The translations under genes were made by a program, and so were the position numbers. A stretch of DNA of 64,000 nt from NCBI GenBank assembly GCA_037190805.1, contig JBBCJR010000020.1, positions 20,601-84,600 on the forward strand. Direction: 5' to 3'. Of this stretch, positions 33,551 through 42,486 are shown piece after piece (position 1 is the stretch's first letter; the number at the start of each line of letters is the position of its first letter). The stretch comes from JBBCJR01 sp037190805 (GTDB lineage: Bacteria > Pseudomonadota > Alphaproteobacteria > Sphingomonadales > Sphingomonadaceae). The notes beneath the pieces were generated by a model. That model saw only the letters and a program-made list of their open reading frames with translations. It ran no database searches and was not told where the DNA came from.

Positions 33551-34593
33551 CCGACGACAGCCTCAAAGAGAGCAAGACCACGGCTAAGAAGATCGAGGTG
33601 CTTGCGGACAAGGCTGAAAAAGTCGTCAATAGCCTCGATGGCATCGCCAAATCCGTTAAAAAAAGCGCGCCTTTCGAGATACTCAGCGGCATCTTCAAGT
33701 TGATTTCTCAGCAGGTGGGTAAGGATGGGCTGTTTATTAAAGGCGAACCGACCGATGCGAATAAGAAGGTTGGAGAGCTCGCACAGACAGCGGAAAAAGC
33801 AGCCAATAGTATTGATGCTTACGCAAAATCCTTAAAAGACAAATCTTTTCTTGAAAAGCTTAGCGGCTTCTTTGGCCTAGTTGGGCAACTCTCCAAGGAT
33901 GGAGTGTTCGGCAAAGCCGAGTCCGAGGAGGCCAAGGAAGGCAGTTCATCGGAAGCGAAGCCAGCGGTTGAGGCGATCACGGATGCCGCGCAGGCAGCTG
34001 GTACCCTCAATGACAAAGTGGTTTCCCCGGTCAAGGAGGCTGCAACCTCGACCGTCGTGGCAATGGCGAAGATGGCGGAAGAAGCCGTCAAAAGCATTGA
34101 TGGCATTGTCAAGAAGATGAAAGAGGGTGAGTTCTTGCAAGGGGTGAGTGGCATATTTGGGCTCATCGGCCAACTTGCGAAGGACGAAATTTTCCAAAAG
34201 AAAGATAATTTCGGCCAAGCTCTACGGCTGGCCAGTGCCTCCGGCTTTTTTGACAAACCAAAGCCATCATCTGGATTCGGCCTGGAACCACTGGTTGATC
34301 TGTTCAAGATCGTCGATTTGCCGGGATTTGCGACCGGCGGTTCGTTCACGGTCGGCGGGGCCGCCGGCATCGACAAGAATCTGGTCCAGTTCCGCGCCTC
34401 GCGCGGTGAATATGTCAGCATCAGGAAGGGAGCGCAGCGTGATGGCAGCATCGCGGAAATCGTGCCGTCGCCTTATTTCGACGTCGTGGTGCGGCGCGTG
34501 ACCGCCCCGATGGCGATCAACGCGGCGGCGGGGGGCAGCCAGATGGCGCAGCGCGATCTGGCTGTCCGCTCGCGCCAGCGGCTGGGGCGCTGA
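33535..34593 (+). CDS. short tape measure protein with three internal repeats
   Basis: The protein has 352 residues. The first 225 are a helical Lys/Ala/Glu-rich region. It contains three copies (about 20-67, 78-125, 174-220) of a unit ending in SGIFGLIGQL.KDGIF. The C-terminus, LPGFATGGSFTVGGAAGIDKNLVQFRASRGEYVSIRKG, is characteristic of siphovirus/GTA tape measures. At about 1.5 angstrom per residue the tail would be only about 50 nm long. The repeat region is AT-richer than the flanks. Confidence 0.8.
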   Translation: MATSVTDDSLKESKTTAKKIEVLADKAEKVVNSLDGIAKSVKKSAPFEILSGIFKLISQQVGKDGLFIKGEPTDANKKVGELAQTAEKAANSIDAYAKSLKDKSFLEKLSGFFGLVGQLSKDGVFGKAESEEAKEGSSSEAKPAVEAITDAAQAAGTLNDKVVSPVKEAATSTVVAMAKMAEEAVKSIDGIVKKMKEGEFLQGVSGIFGLIGQLAKDEIFQKKDNFGQALRLASASGFFDKPKPSSGFGLEPLVDLFKIVDLPGFATGGSFTVGGAAGIDKNLVQFRASRGEYVSIRKGAQRDGSIAEIVPSPYFDVVVRRVTAPMAINAAAGGSQMAQRDLAVRSRQRLGR

Positions 34594-34596
34594 GCG

Positions 34597-35193
34597 ATGT
34601 CGGTCGCGCTACCGACGTCGCCCGGTCCCGCGGCGACCACCCCCGGTTATCTGGACGTGGGCGGCGTGCTGCGCCCGATCCTGGGCGGGGCGCATCAGAA
34701 GCTGAACCGGCTCGGCGATCGGTTCATGATCGACGTCCAGATGCCGCCGATGCCATCGGCCGGCATCGCCATGGGCTGGGTCGCCGATCTGGTGCGGGCG
34801 AGCCGTGAAGGCGCGCTGTTCCAGTGGCCGCAACTGGGGTTCGATCCTGGCACGCCCGGCGCGCCGCTGGTCAATGGTGGCGGGCAGGCGGGGATGACGC
34901 TGTCCCTCAAAGGGATGACGCCCGGCTATGGTGTGGTCAAAGGGCAATTCCTGTCGATCATCGTCGGCGGCCGACGCTATCTGGAGATGGTGACGGCCGA
35001 CGCCACGGTGGGCGTCCACGGCACGGTGACCCTGGCCATCGCCCCGATGCTGCGCGTGTCGCCCCCGGACAATGCGCCCTGCGAGATCGCCGAGCCGATG
35101 ATCGAGGGCTTTCTCGACGGCGATGAACGCCGGTGGACGGTGGATGTCGCCAGGCACACGGGCCTATCGTTCAGCATCACGGAGGCGAAATGA
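34597..35193 (+). CDS. distal tail / baseplate protein (gpM or Dit position)
   Basis: The 198-residue protein follows the tape measure by three bases, where lambda-type tails carry gpM/Dit-like proteins. Composition is beta-rich (GGGQAGMTLSLKGMTPGYGVVKGQFLSIIVGGRRYLEMVTADATVGVHGTVTLAIAP), compatible with a tail-tip ring protein. The stop overlaps the next start (ATGA). The role is inferred from position and I do not recognise the family by name. Confidence 0.6.
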   Translation: MSVALPTSPGPAATTPGYLDVGGVLRPILGGAHQKLNRLGDRFMIDVQMPPMPSAGIAMGWVADLVRASREGALFQWPQLGFDPGTPGAPLVNGGGQAGMTLSLKGMTPGYGVVKGQFLSIIVGGRRYLEMVTADATVGVHGTVTLAIAPMLRVSPPDNAPCEIAEPMIEGFLDGDERRWTVDVARHTGLSFSITEAK

Positions 35194-35813
35194 CCACCTT
35201 GTCGCCGTCGCTCGACGCGGCGCTGAGCGGCGTCGCGCCGACCATCTTCGGGTCGGTGGCGATTGACCTGCCCGGTTACAACCTGAGCTTGCTGGACGGC
35301 GCCGGAACCCTGAGTTTCGGCGGACGCACCTATGCCGGCGAGGATGCCACCTATGGCGTCCTCGACAGCGTCGCGGCGCTGTCGGACGGCATGGGGGACG
35401 AAGCGCCGCGGCTGTCGATCACGCTGCTGCCGGCCAGCGACGCGGCGGCGGCCGACCTTGCCGGCGCGTCGATGCAGGGATCGCGGGTCGCCATCCATAT
35501 GGGTGCGATCGTCCCGGCGACGGGGCAGGTGGTGCCGGACCCCGACCTGCTGTTCCTGGGCGAACTGGACGTGCCGGCGCTGCGATCGGGCGAGCACCGC
35601 CGCGAGCTGGAGATCGAGGTCGCCTCGGTGTTCGAGCGGTTCTTCGAGGATGATTGGGCGGCGGCGCTGGCCGACGGCTATCATCGGTCGATCTGGCCCG
35701 GCGAGGCCGGGTTCGGCTTCGTCACCAGCGCGGCGCAGGGGGTCTATTGGGGCGTCGAGCGGCCGGCGGGAGCGGTGATCCCCACCAACTCTTCCAGTCA
35801 GAGGGGAGGCTGA
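35190..35813 (+). CDS. gpL-like / DUF2163-type tail tip protein
   Basis: The 207-residue protein has a repeated SFGGRTYAGEDATYGVLDSVAALSDGMGDEAPRLSITLLPA pattern and a VFERFFEDDWAAALADGYHRSIWPGEAGFGFV end, as in baseplate hub proteins of lambda-like and GTA-like tails. The start overlaps the previous stop. No Fe-S cysteine cluster of lambda gpL is visible. Confidence 0.6.
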   Translation: MTTLSPSLDAALSGVAPTIFGSVAIDLPGYNLSLLDGAGTLSFGGRTYAGEDATYGVLDSVAALSDGMGDEAPRLSITLLPASDAAAADLAGASMQGSRVAIHMGAIVPATGQVVPDPDLLFLGELDVPALRSGEHRRELEIEVASVFERFFEDDWAAALADGYHRSIWPGEAGFGFVTSAAQGVYWGVERPAGAVIPTNSSSQRGG

Positions 35814-35815
35814 GC

Positions 35816-36253
35816 GTGACCGAGGCGCCTGAACCAACCGTGATCGAACGCCGGGCAGCCGCCACCCATGCGACGCTGAGCCAGTTTCAGAACAAGCCGT
35901 TCCGCTGGGGGGTGACCGACTGCGCCCGGGTGGTGGCGTGGCACCTGAGGCGGCTGGGTTATAAGGTGAAGCTGCCGGCGGCCGGATCGTACCGGTCGGC
36001 GCGCTCGGCGGCCGCCGTCCTCAACAATGCCGGCTTCGCCACCCTGGCGGAGGCGGTCGACGCCCATGGCCTGGACCGCATCGCCCCGGCGGCGGCGCTG
36101 GCCGGCGACATCGTCATGCTGCCCGGCGAGGATGCGCTGGGCTCGCTGTGCATCGCGCTTGGCAATGGCCGGGTGCTGGGCTTTCATCATGACACCAAGG
36201 GCGCGGTCGTCATGCAGCCGACAGCGTTCGCGGCGGCGTGGCGGACGCTATGA
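35816..36253 (+). CDS. DUF6950/NlpC-P60-like tail protein (gpK position)
   Basis: The 145-residue protein starts at a GTG with GAGGGGAGG upstream. RWGVTDCARVVAWHL carries a candidate catalytic Cys, and GDIVMLPG and RVLGFHHDTKGAVV follow in the order of small NlpC/P60-like phage peptidases. These sit at the tail tip and may cut peptidoglycan during penetration. Position between the gpL-like and gpJ-like genes supports this. Confidence 0.65.
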   Translation: MTEAPEPTVIERRAAATHATLSQFQNKPFRWGVTDCARVVAWHLRRLGYKVKLPAAGSYRSARSAAAVLNNAGFATLAEAVDAHGLDRIAPAAALAGDIVMLPGEDALGSLCIALGNGRVLGFHHDTKGAVVMQPTAFAAAWRTL

Positions 36254-36300
36254 CCGCCGGCCCTTGCTCACCGGCTGACCGGCTACACAAATATTGGAGA

Positions 36301-36654
36301 TCACTTCTCCGGGGCGCAGGCGAGAGCTTGCTTCGCGGGCATCCATGATTTGACATGCGTGCCGGCTTCGGTGCGCTTCAAGTCAACTCTGGCACCGAGT
36401 AGGCCAGCTTTCATGCCGCCTCCGACCCAAATGAGCATAGCATCGTCAGGTCTGTCTGGCTGTCGGTAAATATTAGGCAAAACCCATCCATCCATATCCA
36501 TCATGCAACGCTCAATATCTTCTAATTTGGCGCTTGATATATAGTCGGCAACGATTTTCTTATTATCGAATTTTGACATCGGACCGGCGTTTGCAGGCAT
36601 AGGAAGCGCCATAATGGATGTCGATATCAATATTATTGAACGAAATCTTATCAT
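36301..36654 (-). CDS. secreted 117-residue protein on the opposite strand inside the tail operon (moron)
   Basis: AGGAG six bases before the ATG at 36654 fixes the start. The N-terminus MIRFRSIILISTSIMALPMPANA is a clear signal peptide. The mature part contains two close cysteine-bearing segments (IERCMMDMDGW and LACAPEK) and no recognised domain. It is antisense to the direction of all neighbouring tail genes, AT-richer than they are, and fits a lysogen-expressed accessory gene. A periplasmic role is inferred from the signal only. Confidence 0.7.
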   Translation of the reverse strand: MIRFRSIILISTSIMALPMPANAGPMSKFDNKKIVADYISSAKLEDIERCMMDMDGWVLPNIYRQPDRPDDAMLIWVGGGMKAGLLGARVDLKRTEAGTHVKSWMPAKQALACAPEK

Positions 36655-36667
36655 TGGGGACTCCTGA

Positions 36668-39600
36668 ATGGCTAAAGCGCTTCGCACGGCGGCGATTGTA
36701 GTCGGCGCCGTTGCTCTTGTCGCCACTGGCGTCGGGGCTATAGCTGGCGTGGGTACCGCGATCGGTGCGCAAGCCGGCGCCATCGCGGCGATCGCCAGAC
36801 CTGCTGCGTCGGTGCTTGGCATTGCGGCAACCGCCCTCGCGTCCCGCGCCACGGCTCGTGTGTCCGGCAATGCGACGGAGTTCGCGGCTGATCCGGGGTC
36901 GCCGGTGCCGTATCTGATCGGGCGCACGGCGACGGCGGGGCGGATCGTTTACTGGCGCGAGCATGGGTCGGGGGCCGGGTCGACGCCCAATGATCGGCAG
37001 ACCTTCGTCGCCATCCTGTCCGGCGGCGGGCCGGTGCAGCAGATCGAGAGCTTCAGCGCCGATCGCGCCGCGATCAGCTTCGGCGCCGGCGGCAACGCGA
37101 CGGGCACGTATAACCGCCATATGTGGCAGGTGACGCAGCTCGGCCTATGCCCGGAGACGTCGCACCTCTCTCTGGTGCCCAACGCGAGCGACGACCCTGG
37201 CACGCCGCCGCCGGGCTGGACCACGGCGCACAAGCTGTCTGGCTATGCGGCGGCGATGTGGTCGCTGCGCTTCGACAGCAAGGGCAAATTCTATACCAAC
37301 GGCACGCCCAAGCCGCTGTGGGTGGTCAAGGGGGTCAAGGTTTACGACCCGCGCCTGGATTCGACCTATCCGGGCGGATCGGGGGCCTGCCGGGCGCTGG
37401 ATGAGGCGACCTATGTATGGTCGGAAAATCCCTATCTCCATGCGCTGACCTGGTGCCTGGGGCGGTGGCAGAACGGCAAGCGGGTGCTGGGCATCGGCGC
37501 ACCCATCACCGGCATCAACGTCGCCGCCTTCGTCGAGGGCGCCAATATCGCCGACGTCAATGGCTGGACGGCCGGTGGCGTCGTCTATTCCGCCGACGAC
37601 AAGTGGGAAGTGCTGAAGCAGATCCTCCAGGCCGGCGGCGGCGAGCCGGTGACGACGGGCGCGCGCATCAGCTGCTTCGTCAACGCGCCCAAGGTGCCGC
37701 TGGACACGGTCGAGGCCGACGATGTGGTGGGTGAGGTCAGCGTCACCGCCACCCAGCCGCGGCGCGACCGGATCAACAGCCTGATCCCCAGCTATCGCGA
37801 CGCGGGCAATAATTGGGAGGTGGTGTCCGGCACGCCGATCACCGTCGACGATTATGTGACCTTCGACGGCGGACTGCGGCAGCGCTCGGCGCCCTATGCC
37901 CTTGTCCAATCGAGCGCCCAGGCGGCGGTGCTGGCCCGGTATGAGATCGAGAATGCCCGCGAGTTCGGGCCGATCACGCTCAGCCTGAAGCCGCGCTGGA
38001 TCGGCTATCGGCCGGGCGACTGCATCACCATCAACGTCCCGGAAGCGGGCCTGGTCGATCGGGCGGTGCTGATCCTGCGCCGCGACATCGACCCGTCGAC
38101 CGGGGTGGTGACCTTGACTTGCCGATCGGAGACGGAAGGCAAGCACCCATTCGCACTCGGCCAGACGACCACGCCCCCGCCGACGCCGGGCGTCAGCGGT
38201 CCACCTCTGGTGCCGGTGCCAGCAGTCGATGCATGGGAGATTACGGCGACATCCTTGACGGCCAATGGCGTCACCGTGCCGACCCTGGTGGTAGAGGGCA
38301 CGGTCGATATCGGCACCGCCGAGGCGGTGATCTTCGAGTATCGTCCCTTCGCCAGCGGCCAGGGCGTCGACGATGGCTGGATCGCCGCCGGGGTCGAGCC
38401 GCCCACGGTGCGCAAGAAGGAGATCGCCTCCGTCACCCCCGACACGGTTTATGAGGTTGCCATATCCTATCGCGTGCGCGGGGTTGACGGCGATCGCCGC
38501 GTGATCGGCCCGGTAGCGACCGACGACTGGGACGGCATCGCTGGAACGCGAGGCCCGAGCGGCGCCAGCGCCTACAACCTCGTCCAGTCGGCGAGCGGCC
38601 GGCTGGACCTGTCGACGCCGGGGACGGTGACGAAGACGGCGGGTGGGGCAGATGCCTGGGATGCCAGCTTCCGATCCGTTTCCGCCTATGCCGGCGGCGT
38701 GATGGCGTCGATCCGGCTGCCGTTCGTGGTCGGCAACGGGCCGCTGATCGGCTTCGATACGACGGATGCGCTGCCTGAAAACGACACCGCGTGGCAGGAT
38801 CTCGACTATTGTGTCTATGTCTATCCCGACGGGCGGATCGAGCGCATCGTCAACAGCGCGACCACGATTATCGGGACGGCCGGAACCGCCCAGCCCGGCG
38901 ATGTCATCAGCATCGGCTATGACGGTAAGGCCGGGCGTATCTGGCGCAACAATGCCCTGCTCGACACCTATGACGCGATTGCCGACGATCAGTTGTTCTA
39001 CGTCAAGGGATCGATCAAGACCCTGAACGGCCGGATCGAAAACCTGTCGATCGCGCCTGGCGCGCGGGCGGGGGATAAGGGCGATAAGGGGGATCAGGGC
39101 GCCCCGGGCACTCCGGGCTCCCCGGGAACGCCCGGCAACCCTGGCACCCCGGCGACGAGCGTCGAGATCAGCCGCAAGGCGGTGAACGTCTGGGCCTATG
39201 CCAATGGCGGGGTGGTGTCGTGGGCGGATGCCAACGGCATGCTCAAGGTCCGCTCGGGCAACACCGACGTCACGGCCGGCGCAACGCTGTCGTACAACCC
39301 GTCAAGTGGCGTTACCGGCACGATCAACGCTGCCGACAACACGCCCGTTTCGGGCAAACTCAAGGGCTATTACCAGGTTACGGCGATGACCGGCGACACC
39401 GGCACGCTGACCTTGCAGGCGACCTATGGCGGGGTGACGCTCACCGAGACTTTCTCGGTCTCGAAGACCAAGGGCGGCTATGAGATCGTCTCGGACCTGC
39501 CGACGGTGACCCTGTTCGAAGGCCGGGTCGTCTATCGGACAACTGACGACAAGCTCTATCGCTACACGGGCTCGGCTTGGACGGCGGCGGTTCCCGCGTT

Positions 39601-40186
39601 CGATATCTCGGGCCAGCTTGCCGATGCCCAGATCGCGGCGCTGGCGGCATCGAAGATTACCGGCCAGCTTAGTGATGGCCAGGTGGCGGCCTTGGCAGCG
39701 GCAAAGCTCACCGGCCAGATTACGGCGACCCAGATCACCGACGGGGCGATCTCGACTCCCAAGTTGGCGGCCGGGTCAATCACGACGGCCAAGCTCGCCG
39801 CCGGTGCCGTGACCGCGAATGAGGTCGCGTCCAACGCGGTCACCGCCGCCAAGATTGCCGCTGGCGCTGTTGAAGCGGCGAAGCTCGCCGCCGATTCTGT
39901 GACCGCCGGCAAGATCGCGGCCAATGCTGTAACGGCTGGGACCATCGCGACGGATGCGGTGACGGCTGGGACCATCGCAGCCAATGCGGTGACCTCTGAC
40001 AAGATCAACGCAGGGGCGATCACGACGACCAAGCTCGCGTCGACCCAGGCCAGCCTCATGTTCGCGACGATCGGCACATTCCAGACCTCGCCGTCGGGGG
40101 AGCGGGTGGAGATCACCGACGCCTATATCAAGGTTTTCGACGACAACAACATGAAACGTGTGCATATTGGCGACTTGTCCGTCTGA
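36668..40186 (+). CDS. gpJ-like central tail tip / host-specificity protein
   Basis: The protein has 1172 residues. A Gly/Ala-rich hydrophobic N-terminus (about 5-60) resembles lambda gpI and appears fused to a gpJ-type hub (PVPYLIGRTATAGRIVYW, DDKWEVLKQILQAGGG, RRDRINSLIPSYRDAGNNWEVV). Fibronectin-like segments follow (about 515-630), then a collagen-like run GDKGDKGDQGAPGTPGSPG at about 801-829. A long region of 10-11-residue repeats of the AGAVTTAKLAANAV type lies at about 978-1118. It forms the tail tip and connects to receptor-binding domains. The last stretch and the next two genes are AT-richer. Confidence 0.85.
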   Translation: MAKALRTAAIVVGAVALVATGVGAIAGVGTAIGAQAGAIAAIARPAASVLGIAATALASRATARVSGNATEFAADPGSPVPYLIGRTATAGRIVYWREHGSGAGSTPNDRQTFVAILSGGGPVQQIESFSADRAAISFGAGGNATGTYNRHMWQVTQLGLCPETSHLSLVPNASDDPGTPPPGWTTAHKLSGYAAAMWSLRFDSKGKFYTNGTPKPLWVVKGVKVYDPRLDSTYPGGSGACRALDEATYVWSENPYLHALTWCLGRWQNGKRVLGIGAPITGINVAAFVEGANIADVNGWTAGGVVYSADDKWEVLKQILQAGGGEPVTTGARISCFVNAPKVPLDTVEADDVVGEVSVTATQPRRDRINSLIPSYRDAGNNWEVVSGTPITVDDYVTFDGGLRQRSAPYALVQSSAQAAVLARYEIENAREFGPITLSLKPRWIGYRPGDCITINVPEAGLVDRAVLILRRDIDPSTGVVTLTCRSETEGKHPFALGQTTTPPPTPGVSGPPLVPVPAVDAWEITATSLTANGVTVPTLVVEGTVDIGTAEAVIFEYRPFASGQGVDDGWIAAGVEPPTVRKKEIASVTPDTVYEVAISYRVRGVDGDRRVIGPVATDDWDGIAGTRGPSGASAYNLVQSASGRLDLSTPGTVTKTAGGADAWDASFRSVSAYAGGVMASIRLPFVVGNGPLIGFDTTDALPENDTAWQDLDYCVYVYPDGRIERIVNSATTIIGTAGTAQPGDVISIGYDGKAGRIWRNNALLDTYDAIADDQLFYVKGSIKTLNGRIENLSIAPGARAGDKGDKGDQGAPGTPGSPGTPGNPGTPATSVEISRKAVNVWAYANGGVVSWADANGMLKVRSGNTDVTAGATLSYNPSSGVTGTINAADNTPVSGKLKGYYQVTAMTGDTGTLTLQATYGGVTLTETFSVSKTKGGYEIVSDLPTVTLFEGRVVYRTTDDKLYRYTGSAWTAAVPAFDISGQLADAQIAALAASKITGQLSDGQVAALAAAKLTGQITATQITDGAISTPKLAAGSITTAKLAAGAVTANEVASNAVTAAKIAAGAVEAAKLAADSVTAGKIAANAVTAGTIATDAVTAGTIAANAVTSDKINAGAITTTKLASTQASLMFATIGTFQTSPSGERVEITDAYIKVFDDNNMKRVHIGDLSV

Positions 40187-40476
40187 TGACTTACAGCATT
40201 CGAACTTATGACGCTGGCGGTAACATCATCATTGACGAGGCAACTCGTCTGATGCGCATCCTTGGCACCGTCACAGCATCTTACAATAATTATGTGGAGA
40301 ATGACGGTTTGCTTACCGGTGACCCGATTTATTGTATCCTCAATACCACCAATAATGTCGCGCCAGCGGTATCCTTGGACTTCACCTTCAGCGGTAGTCG
40401 CCTGACCTGGGCAAGACAAGGTGGTGTCACCGGACCATGGCCACAAACGGTTACTTTTTTGTACGGGGTACATTGA
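40186..40476 (+). CDS. small tail-tip associated protein, possible receptor-binding subunit
   Basis: The 96-residue, beta-rich protein (MTYSIRTYDAGGNIIIDEATRLMRILGTV...) overlaps the stop of the gpJ-like gene and the start of the next gene (TGATG). Both this gene and the next begin with a similar N-terminal pattern (YGI/YSI...G...ID E..R.), as if duplicated. No named family. Confidence 0.55.
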   Translation: MTYSIRTYDAGGNIIIDEATRLMRILGTVTASYNNYVENDGLLTGDPIYCILNTTNNVAPAVSLDFTFSGSRLTWARQGGVTGPWPQTVTFLYGVH

Positions 40477-41150
40477 TGGCCTACGGTATTCTCTTGGAGA
40501 ATAGCTACGGCACGGTTCAAATCGATGAAACGTACCGTAACCTTGTAGTTGTCGATAGCGGTACCGAAACCCCGGGCAATGCCTCTGGTCTGGGGGGTAC
40601 TGGAAACAACTCAATACTATGGCGCAAATCATTTGCAAACGTCACCACCCCTATCCTAGCTGTTTATGGTTCCGGCACGACAACGAATGTTGTTACAACT
40701 TGCCGGTCTATAAAATCAGGGTCATCCATCACATATGATGTGTATTGTGATGAAGACTGCACCTCGATAAATTATTTTTTATTCGATGTGGCTTCGGCAC
40801 CGACCGATATATTCGGCGTGCAAGTTTATAACGCGAGTGGAGATTCTGTTTTTCATAGCAGCCAGAAGCCACTTAGAGTGGCGGGCCTGATCTCTGGCAA
40901 TTGGCGCAATGGGACGACATGGCCAACCCTATCAACTGACAGGGTATATGCCATCGCAACCGCCCAATATGGCCATGAAGAGCACAATGTTGGCCCGCAT
41001 TATTCCTATAATATGGTGGCTTGCTCAAGTAATTTGGCTAATCCTATTCGTCCATATCTGATGCGACTTGCTCAAACTCGTAACTATAATGATTACAACC
41101 CGCCAGCTACAAATTATGGATTCTTGATTGTTGATGTAACTAATTATTGA
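40476..41150 (+). CDS. tail-tip associated protein, candidate receptor-binding protein
   Basis: The 224-residue protein (MAYGILLENSYGTVQIDETYRNLVVVDSGTE...) is rich in Asn, Tyr, Ser and Thr. It is markedly AT-rich against the tail core and lies directly after the gpJ-like gene. The N-terminal 25 residues resemble those of the preceding 96-residue protein. Position, composition and bias fit a fast-evolving receptor-binding protein. Confidence 0.55.
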   Translation: MAYGILLENSYGTVQIDETYRNLVVVDSGTETPGNASGLGGTGNNSILWRKSFANVTTPILAVYGSGTTTNVVTTCRSIKSGSSITYDVYCDEDCTSINYFLFDVASAPTDIFGVQVYNASGDSVFHSSQKPLRVAGLISGNWRNGTTWPTLSTDRVYAIATAQYGHEEHNVGPHYSYNMVACSSNLANPIRPYLMRLAQTRNYNDYNPPATNYGFLIVDVTNY

Positions 41151-41157
41151 GGGTAAT

Positions 41158-41820
41158 ATGCTTGTTTTCAAGGATTGGGTGGCTCCCAATTTCGCCAGGA
41201 CGACTGTTCATCGAGTTGCCAGGGTCGAGATATTGCCCCGGCAAGGCGTCGTGCGGGTTGTTGTCGACAGCTATCCGGACGATGTGACGGAAAACATCGC
41301 GTGGGAGGAAGTCCACATCCTTGATCGCGCGGCCTTGTCCGGCGAAGGAGACCCCGAAGCTTTGGCCCTGGAAGCAATGGTCGCTGCCGGTGGCCCGCTG
41401 GAGGGTGGGGAAATTGAAGCCGCGTCCGAGGCCGGCCTAAACACCCTCAAGGCGCGGTATAAGATCCTTGTTACGTCTCGGCAGGCTCAAGCCGAAGCCG
41501 CAGGCTGTGGCGCCCCCAAAGGAAGGGTCCAGACCGATCCCAACAGCCGCGCGAAAATCCTTGGCCTGATCGGATTGGCGAATATTGATCCCGTCACCGA
41601 CTTTCCGTTGGCCTTCAAGATGGAAAACAACAGCTTCGAGGATCACAGCGCGGATGACATGAAGACCATGGGTGTTTCGGTCGCCCGCCATATCCTTCTG
41701 TGCTTTAAGCGCGCGCAAATCCTGAAGGCCGCGATCGACGCTGCCGGGACGGCCGAAGACCTCCTGGCAATCAACATCAATAACGGGTGGCCAGATATCG
41801 TTCCGGAAAATGAAGAATAA
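41158..41820 (+). CDS. DUF4376-containing tail fibre-associated protein
   Basis: The 220-residue protein has a C-terminal half with QTDPNSRAKILGLIGLANI, FKMENNSFEDHSADDMKTMGVSVARHILLCF and INNGWPDIVPEN, the pattern of DUF4376 in phage tail fibre or fibre-assembly proteins. The N-terminal part (VFKDWVAPNFARTTVHRVARVEILP) is of unknown fold. It is probably an assembly partner of the upstream receptor-binding protein. Confidence 0.6.
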   Translation: MLVFKDWVAPNFARTTVHRVARVEILPRQGVVRVVVDSYPDDVTENIAWEEVHILDRAALSGEGDPEALALEAMVAAGGPLEGGEIEAASEAGLNTLKARYKILVTSRQAQAEAAGCGAPKGRVQTDPNSRAKILGLIGLANIDPVTDFPLAFKMENNSFEDHSADDMKTMGVSVARHILLCFKRAQILKAAIDAAGTAEDLLAININNGWPDIVPENEE

Positions 41821-41841
41821 GATGGACCGAACGCCCGAAGA

Positions 41842-42120
41842 ATGATCGCCCGTTTTCGCCGCTGGCTTCGCGAAATCCTGATCTCGATCGACCAGTTGCT
41901 GCATGTCCTGTTTGGCGGGCCGAAATATCTTCTGCGCGGCGGACCGGTGCCCAGTACTGACGAGACCCTCAGCAGCAAGGTCGGCCGGCGCGCTATCGCC
42001 GGCGCGCGCTGGGCGCTGATCGCCGAGTGGGTCATTGACTGGCTGTTCGTGCAACTGGGTGAGGTGCCAGACCACTGCCAGCGAATGATCGAGGTGCGTT
42101 GCGATGAGCGCGGGCGATGA
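41842..42120 (+). CDS. hypothetical protein of the lysis region
   Basis: The 92-residue protein has amphipathic basic N-terminal helices (MIARFRRWLREILISIDQLL) and one moderately hydrophobic segment (RWALIAEWVIDWLFVQLG). It overlaps the next gene by four bases. A holin-like role is possible from position, but no clear transmembrane pair is seen. Confidence 0.45.
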   Translation: MIARFRRWLREILISIDQLLHVLFGGPKYLLRGGPVPSTDETLSSKVGRRAIAGARWALIAEWVIDWLFVQLGEVPDHCQRMIEVRCDERGR

Positions 42121-42458
42121 AGGTTGACGGCGAGGCGGCGGGAGCCATAGTCGCGGTGGGTGGCCTGATCACTGTCGTCTGGAAATCGGTCCGCTGGCTG
42201 ATCGTGCGCCATGACCGGATCACGCGGTCGGAGGCGGAGGCGATTAATTCGAAGATCGCGGCGCTGGAGGAGGCGGTCCGTGAGGCGCAGCGGGTGGCGC
42301 ACAACCTTGAACTCAAACTGGTCAACGCGCTTGCCGCCTACCGGCTGGTCGTGTCGGAATTGCAGAAGCACGACCGGCATTCGAACATCGTGATCGACGC
42401 CCAGGCGCTGCTGACCATGGCCGAGACGGCCGAGCGGGGGGACGCCGCCGCTCTGTAA
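42117..42458 (+). CDS. membrane-anchored coiled-coil protein, possible holin or inner spanin
   Basis: The 113-residue protein has one N-terminal membrane segment (AAGAIVAVGGLITVVWKSV) followed by a long coiled coil (EAEAINSKIAALEEAVREAQRVAHNLELKLVNAL). This layout fits an inner-membrane spanin or a small phage lysis accessory. No outer-membrane lipoprotein partner is found embedded in it or beside it. It lies 28 bp before the endolysin. Confidence 0.5.
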   Translation: MKVDGEAAGAIVAVGGLITVVWKSVRWLIVRHDRITRSEAEAINSKIAALEEAVREAQRVAHNLELKLVNALAAYRLVVSELQKHDRHSNIVIDAQALLTMAETAERGDAAAL

Positions 42459-42486
42459 CCGACCCCCACAAGTTGGAAATTTAAAC

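Noticed and set aside
29193..40186. Gene transfer agent cluster
   Set aside because: Some tail proteins resemble GTA proteins, but GTA clusters have terminase, portal and capsid genes and no recombinase, primase or att sites.
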